Shown: positions 9,039-16,822 of the stretch, one piece after another
Numbering within the stretch: position 1 is the stretch's first letter
How the letters are laid out: each line of letters starts with the position of its first letter
Translations under genes and position numbers: made by a program
Notes under the pieces: generated by a model
The model's database searches: none
The model's input: only the letters and a program-made list of their open reading frames with translations
What the model was told of the DNA's origin: nothing
Origin: Stieleria maiorica
GTDB taxonomy: Bacteria; Planctomycetota; Planctomycetia; Pirellulales; Pirellulaceae
Reading direction: 5' to 3'
Assembly (NCBI RefSeq): GCF_008035925.1
Contig: NZ_CP036264.1
Location: 9,706,123-9,770,122, forward strand
DNA: 64,000 bases

Positions 9039-9980
9039 CTAGTTTTGTCGATCGGCCAACAGAGTTTCCAAGTGAATTGTGACGCAATCGGTCAGGGCGT
9101 GTGGGTTGTATCCGCCTTCCAGAACGCTGACCAATTTGCCGCCGGCATGTTGATCGGCGACTTCCATCAGACACCGTGTCAGAGTCCCGAAATCTTCGCT
9201 CTCCAGCCCCAAAGAACCGATCGGGTCATTCTTGTGAGCGTCAAACCCGGCGCTGACGAGAACCAGTTGAGGCTTGATCGTCGCGGCAAAGTCGTTGACG
9301 TAGCGTTCGAAGGTCTGCAGGAGCTTTTCGCGTGATGTCCCGAATTTGATCGGCAGGTTGAGTGTCGTTCCGGTACCGGGTCCGGCTCCGATTTCGTCCG
9401 CCGCACCTGTTCCTGGATAGAAGGGGAATCGGTGCATCGAAAAGAAACCGACGTCGGCCGCCTCCCAAAACATTGCTTGGGTTCCATTGCCGTGGTGGAC
9501 GTCGAAGTCGACGATTAGCACCCGATCGAGTCCTAGCTCTTGTGTTGCGACACGTGCGCCGACCGCGATGTTGTTGAACAAGCAGAATCCCATCGCGTGA
9601 TCCGGCATCGCGTGGTGACCCGGTGGGCGAATCAGGCACAGCGCGGTGGTGTCTTGTCCGCCGACCACGCGGACCACCGCATCGCAGATCGCCCCGGCCC
9701 CAATCCGCGCGACTTCGTAGCTCCGCGGGTTAACGACCGTGTCGGGTTCGATGTAGCCGCCACCGCTGGCGGCAAACTGCTGGATCAACTCGACGTAGGG
9801 CGGTGTGTGCACGTAATGCAGCCGTTCCGGCGTTGCCGGCTCCCAGGCGGGCCGATTGCAGCTGGTGTCCAAGGCGACAAAGTTCAAATGACGGACCACC
9901 GGAAGGATGCGGTCGCCGTTTTCCGGGTGGTCTCCCGTGACATGTTCTTGAAAGGCCGGGTCGTAGTAAAGCAAGGTCAT
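9039..9980 (-). CDS. Histone deacetylase family amidohydrolase
   Basis: A 313-aa protein of the arginase/deacetylase fold, resembling class II HDAC-like and acetylpolyamine amidohydrolases of bacteria. The catalytic His pair is His122/His123 (IRPPGHHAMP), the zinc ligands are Asp160 and His162 (VDFDVHHGNGT) and Asp247 (SAGFDAHKNDP), and the substrate-pocket GGYN motif is near the C terminus (VLEGGYNPHAL). All catalytic residues are intact. Possible substrates are acetylated polyamines, acetoin-metabolism enzymes (AcuC) or other acyl-lysines; sequence alone does not decide. The DUF1579 gene lies 6 bp upstream on the same strand, so the two probably form an operon. Confidence 0.9.
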   Translation of the reverse strand: MTLLYYDPAFQEHVTGDHPENGDRILPVVRHLNFVALDTSCNRPAWEPATPERLHYVHTPPYVELIQQFAASGGGYIEPDTVVNPRSYEVARIGAGAICDAVVRVVGGQDTTALCLIRPPGHHAMPDHAMGFCLFNNIAVGARVATQELGLDRVLIVDFDVHHGNGTQAMFWEAADVGFFSMHRFPFYPGTGAADEIGAGPGTGTTLNLPIKFGTSREKLLQTFERYVNDFAATIKPQLVLVSAGFDAHKNDPIGSLGLESEDFGTLTRCLMEVADQHAGGKLVSVLEGGYNPHALTDCVTIHLETLLADRQN

Positions 9981-9986
9981 TGGGGA

Positions 9987-10460
9987 TCAAACGCGGGTGT
10001 GTGTGCCGGTCATGAATCGCACCCAGTTGCCCTCGTCGTCTTGCAACGCGCTCGTCATCAGCCAACGATCGGAGGCCGCAATTTCGATGGTGTCGCGATA
10101 GTCACAGGTCCCCTTGCCGTCGAAGCGTGGACCGACGGTATCGAGCACCAGTCGGTTGCCGCCGGCCTCGCGCTGGCCGCTGTACTGCCAGAGGTTGGCC
10201 ATCATCGACCCGACGAACGTGCCGACGTATTGGTATTGTGACGGGTCATAACCGAGTGTCATGATCGACGACCAAGGGCCGCTTTCGGGTGCATCGCCGC
10301 TGCTTTCGCAGACCAGCCAGAGCCCACCGAGGGAGCGACACGTCATTTTGCCTTCGGTCTTCGATGTGTTCCCGTCGGGCATTTGGCAGTCGTGTTCAAA
10401 CTTCCAATCGCCGATCAATTGATCCAACCAGGCGTGCTCAGATTGCGGTTTGGCAAACAT
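9987..10460 (-). CDS. DUF1579 family protein
   Basis: A 157-aa protein of the DUF1579 family, a lipocalin-like calycin beta-barrel of unknown function common in planctomycetes and proteobacteria. The signature WLDQLIGDWKFEHDC opens the barrel; LWLVCESSG, MTLGYDPSQYQYVGTFVGSM and the closing WVRFMTGTHTRV strands follow in the usual order, and the full length matches the family. No signal peptide is visible, so it is cytoplasmic. It is the first gene of a likely two-gene unit with the deacetylase-family gene. Its upstream side opens into the REP array at 10.7 kb. Confidence 0.82.
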   Translation of the reverse strand: MFAKPQSEHAWLDQLIGDWKFEHDCQMPDGNTSKTEGKMTCRSLGGLWLVCESSGDAPESGPWSSIMTLGYDPSQYQYVGTFVGSMMANLWQYSGQREAGGNRLVLDTVGPRFDGKGTCDYRDTIEIAASDRWLMTSALQDDEGNWVRFMTGTHTRV

Positions 10461-10696
10461 TCTCGATGTCCAGACGATTTGTTGGGGTAAAGGGTGGAAA
10501 GAACTGCCACATGCAGGACAGCCGATCCCGACCGATTGTTTCCCGAAAGTCGATTCCGTGTGCCCGAATTCGACACGAAAACCGGGAAATTTTCGAAATT
10601 CCTCCCCGCATCATCCGCTCCAAAACCCCAATCCAATGCGCGCTCAAACTCGTTCCCCGCGCTCGCCTGGCGGCCGCCCACCGGGGTCCGCCCACC

Positions 10697-11044
10697 GGGG
10701 TCTGTCCCCACATGGCACGCCCACCGGGGTCTGTCCCTGTTTGGGCGCGACGTGATCGGGGTCCGACGTGATCGGGGTCTGTCCCCGGCTCGCGCTAACC
10801 TGGGGTCCGCGTCCACCTGGGGTGTGTCCCCATTTGCGCGACGTGATCGGGGTCTGTCCCCGGCTCGCGCTTACCTGGGGTCCGCGTCCACCCGGGGTGT
10901 GTCCCCATTTGGGCGCGACGGTTCAAAGTGATGGCACGCCAGGGGTCTGTCCCCGCGCGACTGGGGGCCGTGACCGGGGTCCGTCCGCGTCTTCACCCGG
11001 GGGCTGTCCCCACGCACGCCCATCCGTGACCGGGATCTGTCCCC
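10697..11044. repeat. REP-like array 1, core GGGGTCTGTCCCC
   Basis: Nine copies of a 13-base imperfect palindrome lie in one orientation: 10697, 10726 (last base changed), 10774, 10819, 10849, 10894, 10942, 10999 and 11032 (start positions). Five are exact or differ only in the last base; 10819 and 10894 read GGGGTGTGTCCCC, 10999 has GGGGGCTGTCCCC and 11032 GGGATCTGTCCCC. Half-copies with GGGGTCCG lie between them. The four outer G and C bases form the stem. The whole 740-bp interval between the DUF1579 gene and the L9-like gene is occupied by this array and its degenerate flanks; open frames running through it are by-products of the repeats. Confidence 0.9.
10765..10914. repeat. 75-bp tandem duplication inside REP array 1
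   Basis: Two consecutive units of 75 bp (10765-10839 and 10840-10914), each beginning GACGTGATCGGGGTCTGTCC and containing one GTCTG copy and one GTGTG copy of the palindrome. They differ at only a few positions (for example CTAACC versus TTACC near the middle). The array therefore grew at least partly by local tandem duplication of a two-palindrome unit. Confidence 0.85.
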
Positions 11045-11086
11045 GCATATCGCCGTCCCCGCATATCGCCGTCCCCGCATATCGCC
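11045..11086. repeat. 16-bp tandem repeat GCATATCGCCGTCCCC
   Basis: Three units start at 11045, 11061 and 11077, the last one broken after GCATATCGCC. Each unit ends in GTCCCC, the right half of the neighbouring palindrome, so it appears to be a degenerate or slipped derivative of the REP array's edge. Confidence 0.85.
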
Positions 11087-11200
11087 CCGTCCTTTTTCAT
11101 CGCACCGTCGGAACAATCGAGAGGAATCAAGACACGCTATAATTTGGCAAGTCGTCCGATTGCGGTCATTGTCGATTCCGACCGCCAAATGGAGGTCACC

Positions 11201-11965
11201 ATGATCGGTTGGCTTAAGTCATTGTTCGCCAGCGAGAAACGGAGCGATCCGGAACCAGACGACTTGTGGAACGCCATGGAATCGATGGATCCGCGAAATT
11301 CCCTCGCTCGGCTTCACCAATTGAAATTGGACTCGGAGCAATTCCCGGTCGTCAAAGGATTGCTCGACGGTACGCTTTCTCCGGCGGATTGCCCAGGCGT
11401 CACCGACTGGTGTCAATCCGAAGCGGTGGCCCCGACTGGCATGGACGGGCTCGCCTTTGCCCTACAACTTGCACTGAGGAGCTCCCGCACAACCTACGTC
11501 ATTCCGAAAGGTCAGAGTGTTCCAGCCGCAGTGCTGCCAAAATATGTCAGTCGCGGCCAGCTGACGATTGTCGTCAGCTACCTGGGCGGCACGCCGGTGA
11601 TCATCACATCGCTGGATGAGTATCTTTCGAGCAACAGCCTCGTTGACTTCTCCTTGGAAACGCTAACGCCGTCAAAGTTGCGTCGGCGACTACCGAGTCA
11701 GCCGACGACCGTGCGAGATCGTGACGTCACTTCAAGCGTCACAATCGCGAAACGTATCAACGAACAGGATCGTCTAGTGGAACCGCTGGCGGTGAAGGAG
11801 TTGGTCGACGCGATCAACCAAGAACTCGGCTACGATTTGACAGCGGACCAGCTACCGGAGGATTTACGCCCCATCGATCAGTTGGGTCTCTATAGTCTTG
11901 ATGTTCAAATCGATCACTCGACCAAAAAGAAAATCAAGGTCTGGGTTGTTCCATCCGTGGATTAG
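11201..11965 (+). CDS. Protein with ribosomal L9 C-domain-like end
   Basis: A 254-aa cytoplasmic protein. I start it at the ATG preceded by GGAGGTCACC; an in-frame Met at 11144 has no Shine-Dalgarno. Residues 1-110 are unrecognised (MIGWLKSLFASEKRSD, acidic and helical). Residues about 180-254 resemble the C-terminal domain of ribosomal protein L9: ELVDAINQELGYDLTADQLP, then PIDQLGLYSLDVQI and KKKIKVWVVP match the helix-strand-strand order and the LG.Y.V.V.....KVWVV pattern of L9. It lacks the L9 N-terminal rRNA-binding domain, so it is not L9 itself. The domain match is by eye and needs a profile search; the function is unknown. Confidence 0.72.
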   Translation: MIGWLKSLFASEKRSDPEPDDLWNAMESMDPRNSLARLHQLKLDSEQFPVVKGLLDGTLSPADCPGVTDWCQSEAVAPTGMDGLAFALQLALRSSRTTYVIPKGQSVPAAVLPKYVSRGQLTIVVSYLGGTPVIITSLDEYLSSNSLVDFSLETLTPSKLRRRLPSQPTTVRDRDVTSSVTIAKRINEQDRLVEPLAVKELVDAINQELGYDLTADQLPEDLRPIDQLGLYSLDVQIDHSTKKKIKVWVVPSVD

Positions 11966-12372
11966 ACCGAAATGCGACAGGTGTGTCCGCAGCAGTGTCT
12001 CTCGGGCCAGTATTTCCCGAGTCTGTCCCCGGTGAACTTGACGCGTGTGCAAGGATGGAGCTCCGGAATCGGGTTCTCGAAGGGCTCGTGGCCGATGCGG
12101 TTGAGCGAACCGGCTCGGGCAAGATGGTTTGGGCGTGAACGCGGCCAAGTCCTTAGGTGCCGGATTGGTCTAGAAGATGTCGAAAGGATCCTGTCCATCC
12201 TTCTCCCTGCCGCAGCAATGAGGCTGTGGCGATGAATGCGAATGGGGGATAGATCGCGAAACTGGATTCGCGACACCGCTCAGGTTACTGTCAGTACCTC
12301 CGAAATCCTTCTTTCGATGGACTTCTGCATTGCGACGCTCCCAGCTTTTGCGTGATGGTTGACACACCGTAC
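11966..12372. other. Interval with one degenerate REP copy
   Basis: 407 bp between the L9-like gene and the 3' end of the transposase gene. It carries a half-degenerate palindrome (GAGTCTGTCCCC ending at 12030, left GGGG arm lost) but no gene I can support. It is probably the transposase's downstream flank. Confidence 0.5.
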
Positions 12373-13491
12373 TTAAGCCGCCTGCCCAAACAAGACGCGG
12401 GTCTGTTTCGGGACATAAAAACGTCGTCCGGTCTGTTTGGTCCGCTCGGAATCGATATGCTCCGGTCGGCCGGCGATGGTGGAAAAGAGCTCACCGAAGT
12501 TTGCGACCAGCGACAACCAAACGGTCGGCGATAGACCGAGGCGTTCAAGAATCGGAGGGAGATCGCTCGGCGTCTGGCCTGGTTTGCCTCGGGCCAAGTT
12601 GCGTGCACTCCAGTCTAATAGCTCCAAGTAGTGCTCCTCGCTCATCGGCAGGAAACCTTTATCACTACAGCGGCCGCCCGCCTTGTTCGGCTGGGGGCCC
12701 ACCGCGCCTGTCGCTTCGTGGAGATTGATGGGTGAAAGAAAGCTATCCGCTCGTTTTTCTTGGTTGGCGGGTTTTGGCGCCGCGCCGTTTGGCGATTGGT
12801 CATCAGACGCCGCCGTCGGCGTATCTTGTTGGGGTTGCTCGGGTGGCCGCACCGATTCGGCGCGACGTTGTGCCGACGTATGGTCACTCATTTCAACTGT
12901 TTCTGCGATGCACGCGCGGATCAAATTCAAATCGACATAGACAGAACACGCCAAAACCGATTCCTCGTCAATCAGTGGAACAGCTGTAAATCGTTCTTCG
13001 AAGAAATGCCCCTTCACGCCATCTTCCTTGTTGGCACGCTGAGCGATTCGCTGATTCAAAAGACGCATCCACCACGAAAGATCGCTCAGTCGCCGCCGAA
13101 TCTCGGTAACTTTTTGGGGAGCATTTCGGATGCGATCAAGCTCTGGCTGTGATGGTGGCATGGGATCGCCCTGGTCATCCTTACGAACCGGGCAGATCAT
13201 CAGCCAACGCCGCGCCACTTCGCTGTCATCCCACGTTCTGACAACGTCGGGGCGAGATCGCAGCATCAGGTGGAAGTGATTCGACAGGATCGAAAAGGAG
13301 AGTAAGTCGATTCCAAAGGAGGCCGCGAATCGCACAAGCAGTTCTTCGATCCAGGCTTTGCGGTAACCGAGGTCATTGCCAGAGATTGGGTCTTTGCCGA
13401 AGAACCACCACGACCGGTTGGTTCGGCTGACCGCGTGGAAGATTTGAACGTCGCTCGGATCGACGAATTCGGAACGGTTTGATCTTGCCAT
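12373..13491 (-). CDS. REP-associated tyrosine transposase (RAYT, Y1/HUH family)
   Basis: A 372-aa IS200-like (Y1_Tnp) single-strand DNA transposase of the domesticated RAYT type. The HUH metal motif is His72-Phe73-His74 (ILSNHFHLMLRSRPD), the likely nucleophile is Tyr185 in ACSVYVDLNLIRACI, the place of the YI..NP.RAGL motif in RAYTs. A long C-terminal extension (about 215-372, Pro/Gln-rich then helical) is unlike the short IS200 enzymes. The start Met follows GGGGGAGACTCTGCG, a strong ribosome-binding site; in-frame codons upstream to 13566 are not needed. It is not bounded by IS ends or target duplications, but by two arrays of the palindrome GGGGTCTGTCCCC, as expected if these are the REP substrates it moves. 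Confidence 0.88.
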   Translation of the reverse strand: MARSNRSEFVDPSDVQIFHAVSRTNRSWWFFGKDPISGNDLGYRKAWIEELLVRFAASFGIDLLSFSILSNHFHLMLRSRPDVVRTWDDSEVARRWLMICPVRKDDQGDPMPPSQPELDRIRNAPQKVTEIRRRLSDLSWWMRLLNQRIAQRANKEDGVKGHFFEERFTAVPLIDEESVLACSVYVDLNLIRACIAETVEMSDHTSAQRRAESVRPPEQPQQDTPTAASDDQSPNGAAPKPANQEKRADSFLSPINLHEATGAVGPQPNKAGGRCSDKGFLPMSEEHYLELLDWSARNLARGKPGQTPSDLPPILERLGLSPTVWLSLVANFGELFSTIAGRPEHIDSERTKQTGRRFYVPKQTRVLFGQAA

Positions 13492-13656
13492 CGCAGAGTC
13501 TCCCCCAACTCGTTTCTGGAAACTTCCGCGGGCATGAGGATCTTTCTCATCCATTCGCGGCGACAAAACGAGTAATCGTGCTACTCTGCCTGACTGCCGT
13601 CATTCCACCCGATTGGAGACGTAAAGTCAAGGAAAAAATCGTGCTTCGCTCCACGC

Positions 13657-13816
13657 GGGGTCTGTCCCCACACCTGATACCCACCACACGGGGTCTGTCC
13701 CCGGTGGAGAGATTCCACACGTGAGTGTGATCCGGGGTCTGTCCCCAGGGTCCGAGATCGGGTCTGTCCCCATGCCCACGAATCCAGGTCCGGCGCATAG
13801 ACCGGGGTCTGTCCCC
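13657..13816. repeat. REP-like array 2 upstream of the transposase
   Basis: Five copies of the 13-base palindrome GGGGTCTGTCCCC start at 13657, 13690, 13734, 13759 (first base C) and 13804, all in the same orientation as array 1. Spacing is 33, 44, 25 and 45 bp, and the sequence between copies is not conserved. The array fills most of the 429-bp gap between the divergent transposase and sialidase genes and so also lies in both promoter regions. Confidence 0.9.
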
Positions 13817-13920
13817 GGGTGGGGAGCGGATTTGGTAGGGTGGGCGGCGGTGGGGGCTTGGGTTGATGGTTGAATACGTGTTGCTGGTGGTGCAGCGGGA
13901 GTCCAATGTTGGAGTTTTCG

Positions 13921-15090
13921 ATGAAGTGGTTGGTTTTTATTGGGGCGGTCATCATGGTGTCCGTGACCAGTGTGGTGGTTGCCGAGGAAGCGGCCCGGCA
14001 GGCGGTGGTGCTTCGACTGCCGCCCACGCCTTCGAACCCTCGTAATAGTGAAGGTGATTTCGTGCGGCTAAATGATGGCCGGATCCTGTTCGTCTATACA
14101 CATTTCACCGGTGGCGGTGGCGATCATTCCACGGCGCATCTGGCCGGTCGCTTCTCCTCCGACGACGGCAGGACTTGGGATGACGCCGACACATTGATCC
14201 TGGAAAACAACGCCACGCAAAACATCATGTCGGTGTCGCTGCTGCGGCTGGCCGACGACCGCATCGCGATGTTTTACCTCCGAAAACAGTCGCTGCAGGA
14301 TTGCCGGCCGGTGGTCCGATTCAGTGATGACGAGGCGAAGACGTGGACTGTGCCGACCGAGATCATCCCTGATTCGGAAGTCGGTTACTACGTCCTGAAC
14401 AACGACCGCGTGATCCAACTACACAATGCCCAAGAATACAACGCCCAACAACACAACGGACGCCTGGTCGTTCCGGTCGCCCTGCATCACACGCCGGATC
14501 AAGAAAAACCGGATTGGACCGGCCGCGTGATGTGCTATCTGAGCGATGATGCCGGAAAGTCCTGGCAACGAAGCAAGACCACCATGCAGGCCCACGATCC
14601 TAACACCGGCCGACGTCTGGTCGCCCAAGAACCGGGCGTCGTCCAGCTTCACGATGACCGCGTGATGATGTTCGTCCGCTCCAACGCCGGAAGCCAGTTG
14701 TTCAGCCATTCGCACGACGGCGGTGACACGTGGTCGCCACTGACCCCGTCGACGCTTCAATCTCCGACCTCCCCGGCGACCATCGAACGCATCCCCGAAA
14801 GCGACTCGCTGGTCTGCGTCTGGAACGATCACGCGAACATCACGCCCGAACTGCGGGGGAAACGGACGCCGCTTTCCTTGGCCACCAGCAGCGACGGGGG
14901 AGCGACCTGGAGTCCTTCGATCACCCTCTTCGACAATCCCGACGGATGGTACTGCTACACCGCCCTCGAGTTCACGCCGGACGCCGTCCTGCTGGGACAC
15001 TGCGCCGGTGATCGCACCAAGAACAACGGCCTGGCCGAATCCCAGATCACACGCCTCCCGTGGAGCATTCTCGGCGAGCTGCGCCCGTGA
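13921..15090 (+). CDS. Secreted sialidase-like BNR-repeat protein
   Basis: A 389-aa exported protein with a six-bladed sialidase/neuraminidase fold. MKWLVFIGAVIMVSVTSVVVA is the signal peptide. Five Asp-box (SxDxGxxW) repeats are visible: SSDDGRTW, SDDEAKTW, SDDAGKSW, SHDGGDTW and SSDGGATW, with SEGDFVRLNDGRILFVYTHF at the first blade. Planctomycete members act on polysaccharides or glycoproteins; true sialidase activity is uncertain because the Arg triad cannot be assigned by eye. The start has GGAG six bases upstream; another ATG at 13906 would add 5 residues. The gene is divergent from the transposase and convergent with the UDG gene. Confidence 0.85.
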   Translation: MKWLVFIGAVIMVSVTSVVVAEEAARQAVVLRLPPTPSNPRNSEGDFVRLNDGRILFVYTHFTGGGGDHSTAHLAGRFSSDDGRTWDDADTLILENNATQNIMSVSLLRLADDRIAMFYLRKQSLQDCRPVVRFSDDEAKTWTVPTEIIPDSEVGYYVLNNDRVIQLHNAQEYNAQQHNGRLVVPVALHHTPDQEKPDWTGRVMCYLSDDAGKSWQRSKTTMQAHDPNTGRRLVAQEPGVVQLHDDRVMMFVRSNAGSQLFSHSHDGGDTWSPLTPSTLQSPTSPATIERIPESDSLVCVWNDHANITPELRGKRTPLSLATSSDGGATWSPSITLFDNPDGWYCYTALEFTPDAVLLGHCAGDRTKNNGLAESQITRLPWSILGELRP

Positions 15091-15238
15091 GGGCACGGTG
15101 TCCTGTCACGTCGGCGAGGGTCGGGAGAGGGATGGCAGAATAATACGGGGCAGAATGATGAGGTGCGCGCTGGCTGGCGCCATATGGCGGGTCGTCAGGA
15201 ACGACAGTGCTAGGCAGACAATCTCCACCGGTGTCGGT

Positions 15239-16651
15239 TCAGTGTGAAGCGTTGTTGGCGCGGACCAAATCGTCGAAGAGTTGTTGTTCCATTTCGGACT
15301 TCCTCGCCTGGTCGGGCATCCGCAAGATCGCGGAGGGGTGCCAGGTCGCAATCGTGCGCTCGCACCAATCGGTCGCGATCAACTTGCCGCGGCCCTTGGA
15401 GATCTGAAAGTCACGCCCAAAGAGCGATTGCGCCGCCGTCGCTCCCAGGCAGACAATCACCTGCGGCTGAATCAGTGCCAACTCGGCTTCCAACCATGGC
15501 CGGCACGCAAACACCTCGCGCACGTTCGGTTTCTGGTGCAGTCGACGTATTCCGCGAGCACCCGTCGCCTCGGTGAAATTAAAGTGCTTGACGACATTCG
15601 TGACATAAATCGCGTCGCGTCGGATCCCGGCCCGCTGCAACGCCTGGTCGAGCAACTTGCCGGCGGGACCGACGAAGGGGCGGCCTTGCCGGTCTTCCTG
15701 GTCGCCCGGTTGCTCTCCGACCAGCACGAGGCGAGCATCGGATGGCCCTTCACCGAAAACCGGTTGCGTCGCATGCCGATGAAGATCGCACGCTTGGCAA
15801 CGTTGAATCGCTTCACTTAAAGACACCAACTCCACACGCTCCGGCATGTAATGCATCGCCGTCTCGGCAAAGCCCTCCTGCCGATCGATCATCGATTCCA
15901 CTCGATCGGGCGCCTGTTTCAAAAGATCATCGATCAACGCGGTTTCAGGCAACGTCGGCCAATGACGTACCGGCATCTCGCGCTTCATCGTGGCGACTTT
16001 CACGCGAGCCGGATTGAAGATCGATGCATAATACGTTTTCCACAGTTCCTCGAGAGCATCGGCATCGGGCGCTTCGCTGACCGGAACACCGGGACCGTAC
16101 TGCAAGGCCGACTGGTCCCAAGTCACCGATTCGTCCGGCGTGAGAATCGACCACGTCATCCCGCTGAATCGCCGGCTGAAGAACGGGGCGACCAATTGGA
16201 CGATGCGATGATCGGGCCTGTGCCATGCGACGTAGTTTTCCTGGCCGCTGGCATCGATCACCCGACGAAACCGCACGAACGCCTTCATCTTATGGACGTC
16301 TCGCGTGACCGATTTCCGCATCTTCATCAACGCGTCAACATCATCGTCGGTGGTGATTTTCATCAGCTGAGGTTTACCATGGGCCAGTCGCCACAATGTT
16401 CGATAAAGTAAACTCCAACGCGCGGCGTCCCGGTGACAGGCGACGGTCTTGGCAAGATCCAGAAACGATTTTGGAACCGTGAACGTGTGCTGCGTCGTGA
16501 CCAACGTTGTATCGTCGACATCCGAATCGAATAAAGCAAGTTGCTGGTCGTCGGCCGTCCAACTGACCTGTTCCGGCGGCACGTCGGCCATAAGCAGTCG
16601 TCGCGCCGCGGATCGCCATTGGTCGAACGTCTGGACCGTCATGAACTGCAT
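15239..16651 (-). CDS. DUF4130-UdgX fusion uracil-DNA glycosylase
   Basis: A 470-aa two-domain DNA repair protein. The N-terminal half (about 1-250, FDQWRSAARRLLMADVPPEQ) is the TIGR03915/DUF4130 domain associated with radical-SAM DNA metabolism partners. The C-terminal half is a UdgX-type uracil-DNA glycosylase: GEQPGDQEDRQGRPFVGPAG is the water-activating motif, and RRLHQKP corresponds to the family's KRRIHxxP loop, whose His (here about 372) forms a covalent bond to the abasic deoxyribose in characterised UdgX. HPSAILR is the DNA-intercalating motif. The next gene upstream on the strand is the matching radical-SAM partner (16823-18076), a known pair. The start is one of two neighbouring Mets (16651, 16642), neither with a clear ribosome-binding site. 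Confidence 0.88.
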   Translation of the reverse strand: MQFMTVQTFDQWRSAARRLLMADVPPEQVSWTADDQQLALFDSDVDDTTLVTTQHTFTVPKSFLDLAKTVACHRDAARWSLLYRTLWRLAHGKPQLMKITTDDDVDALMKMRKSVTRDVHKMKAFVRFRRVIDASGQENYVAWHRPDHRIVQLVAPFFSRRFSGMTWSILTPDESVTWDQSALQYGPGVPVSEAPDADALEELWKTYYASIFNPARVKVATMKREMPVRHWPTLPETALIDDLLKQAPDRVESMIDRQEGFAETAMHYMPERVELVSLSEAIQRCQACDLHRHATQPVFGEGPSDARLVLVGEQPGDQEDRQGRPFVGPAGKLLDQALQRAGIRRDAIYVTNVVKHFNFTEATGARGIRRLHQKPNVREVFACRPWLEAELALIQPQVIVCLGATAAQSLFGRDFQISKGRGKLIATDWCERTIATWHPSAILRMPDQARKSEMEQQLFDDLVRANNASH

Positions 16652-16822
16652 GTAGAAGCCTATGCGCGCGAGTCGAACTGGACAGCGCAAGATTGCGGAA
16701 GAAGCATCGCGAAACTCAGGTCAAACGTAGCTACCTTCGCCAGAAGATGGATTCCCGGGGCGCTCCACACTCTGGCGAGCGTAGCTACGTCAAACTTGTG
16801 TTGTCCGGCCAATCGGATGCTC

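Noticed and set aside
10697-11044. The arrays of short palindromes as a possible CRISPR locus
   Set aside because: The unit is only 13 bp, spacing is irregular, the spacers are not unique-length and no cas gene is in the window; the transposase context explains them better.
10494-11142. Several overlapping open frames of 90-150 codons across the repeat array
   Set aside because: They are GC-rich by-products of the palindromes and contain repeated Arg/Gly/Pro words but no domain, no ribosome-binding site and no codon pattern of neighbouring genes.
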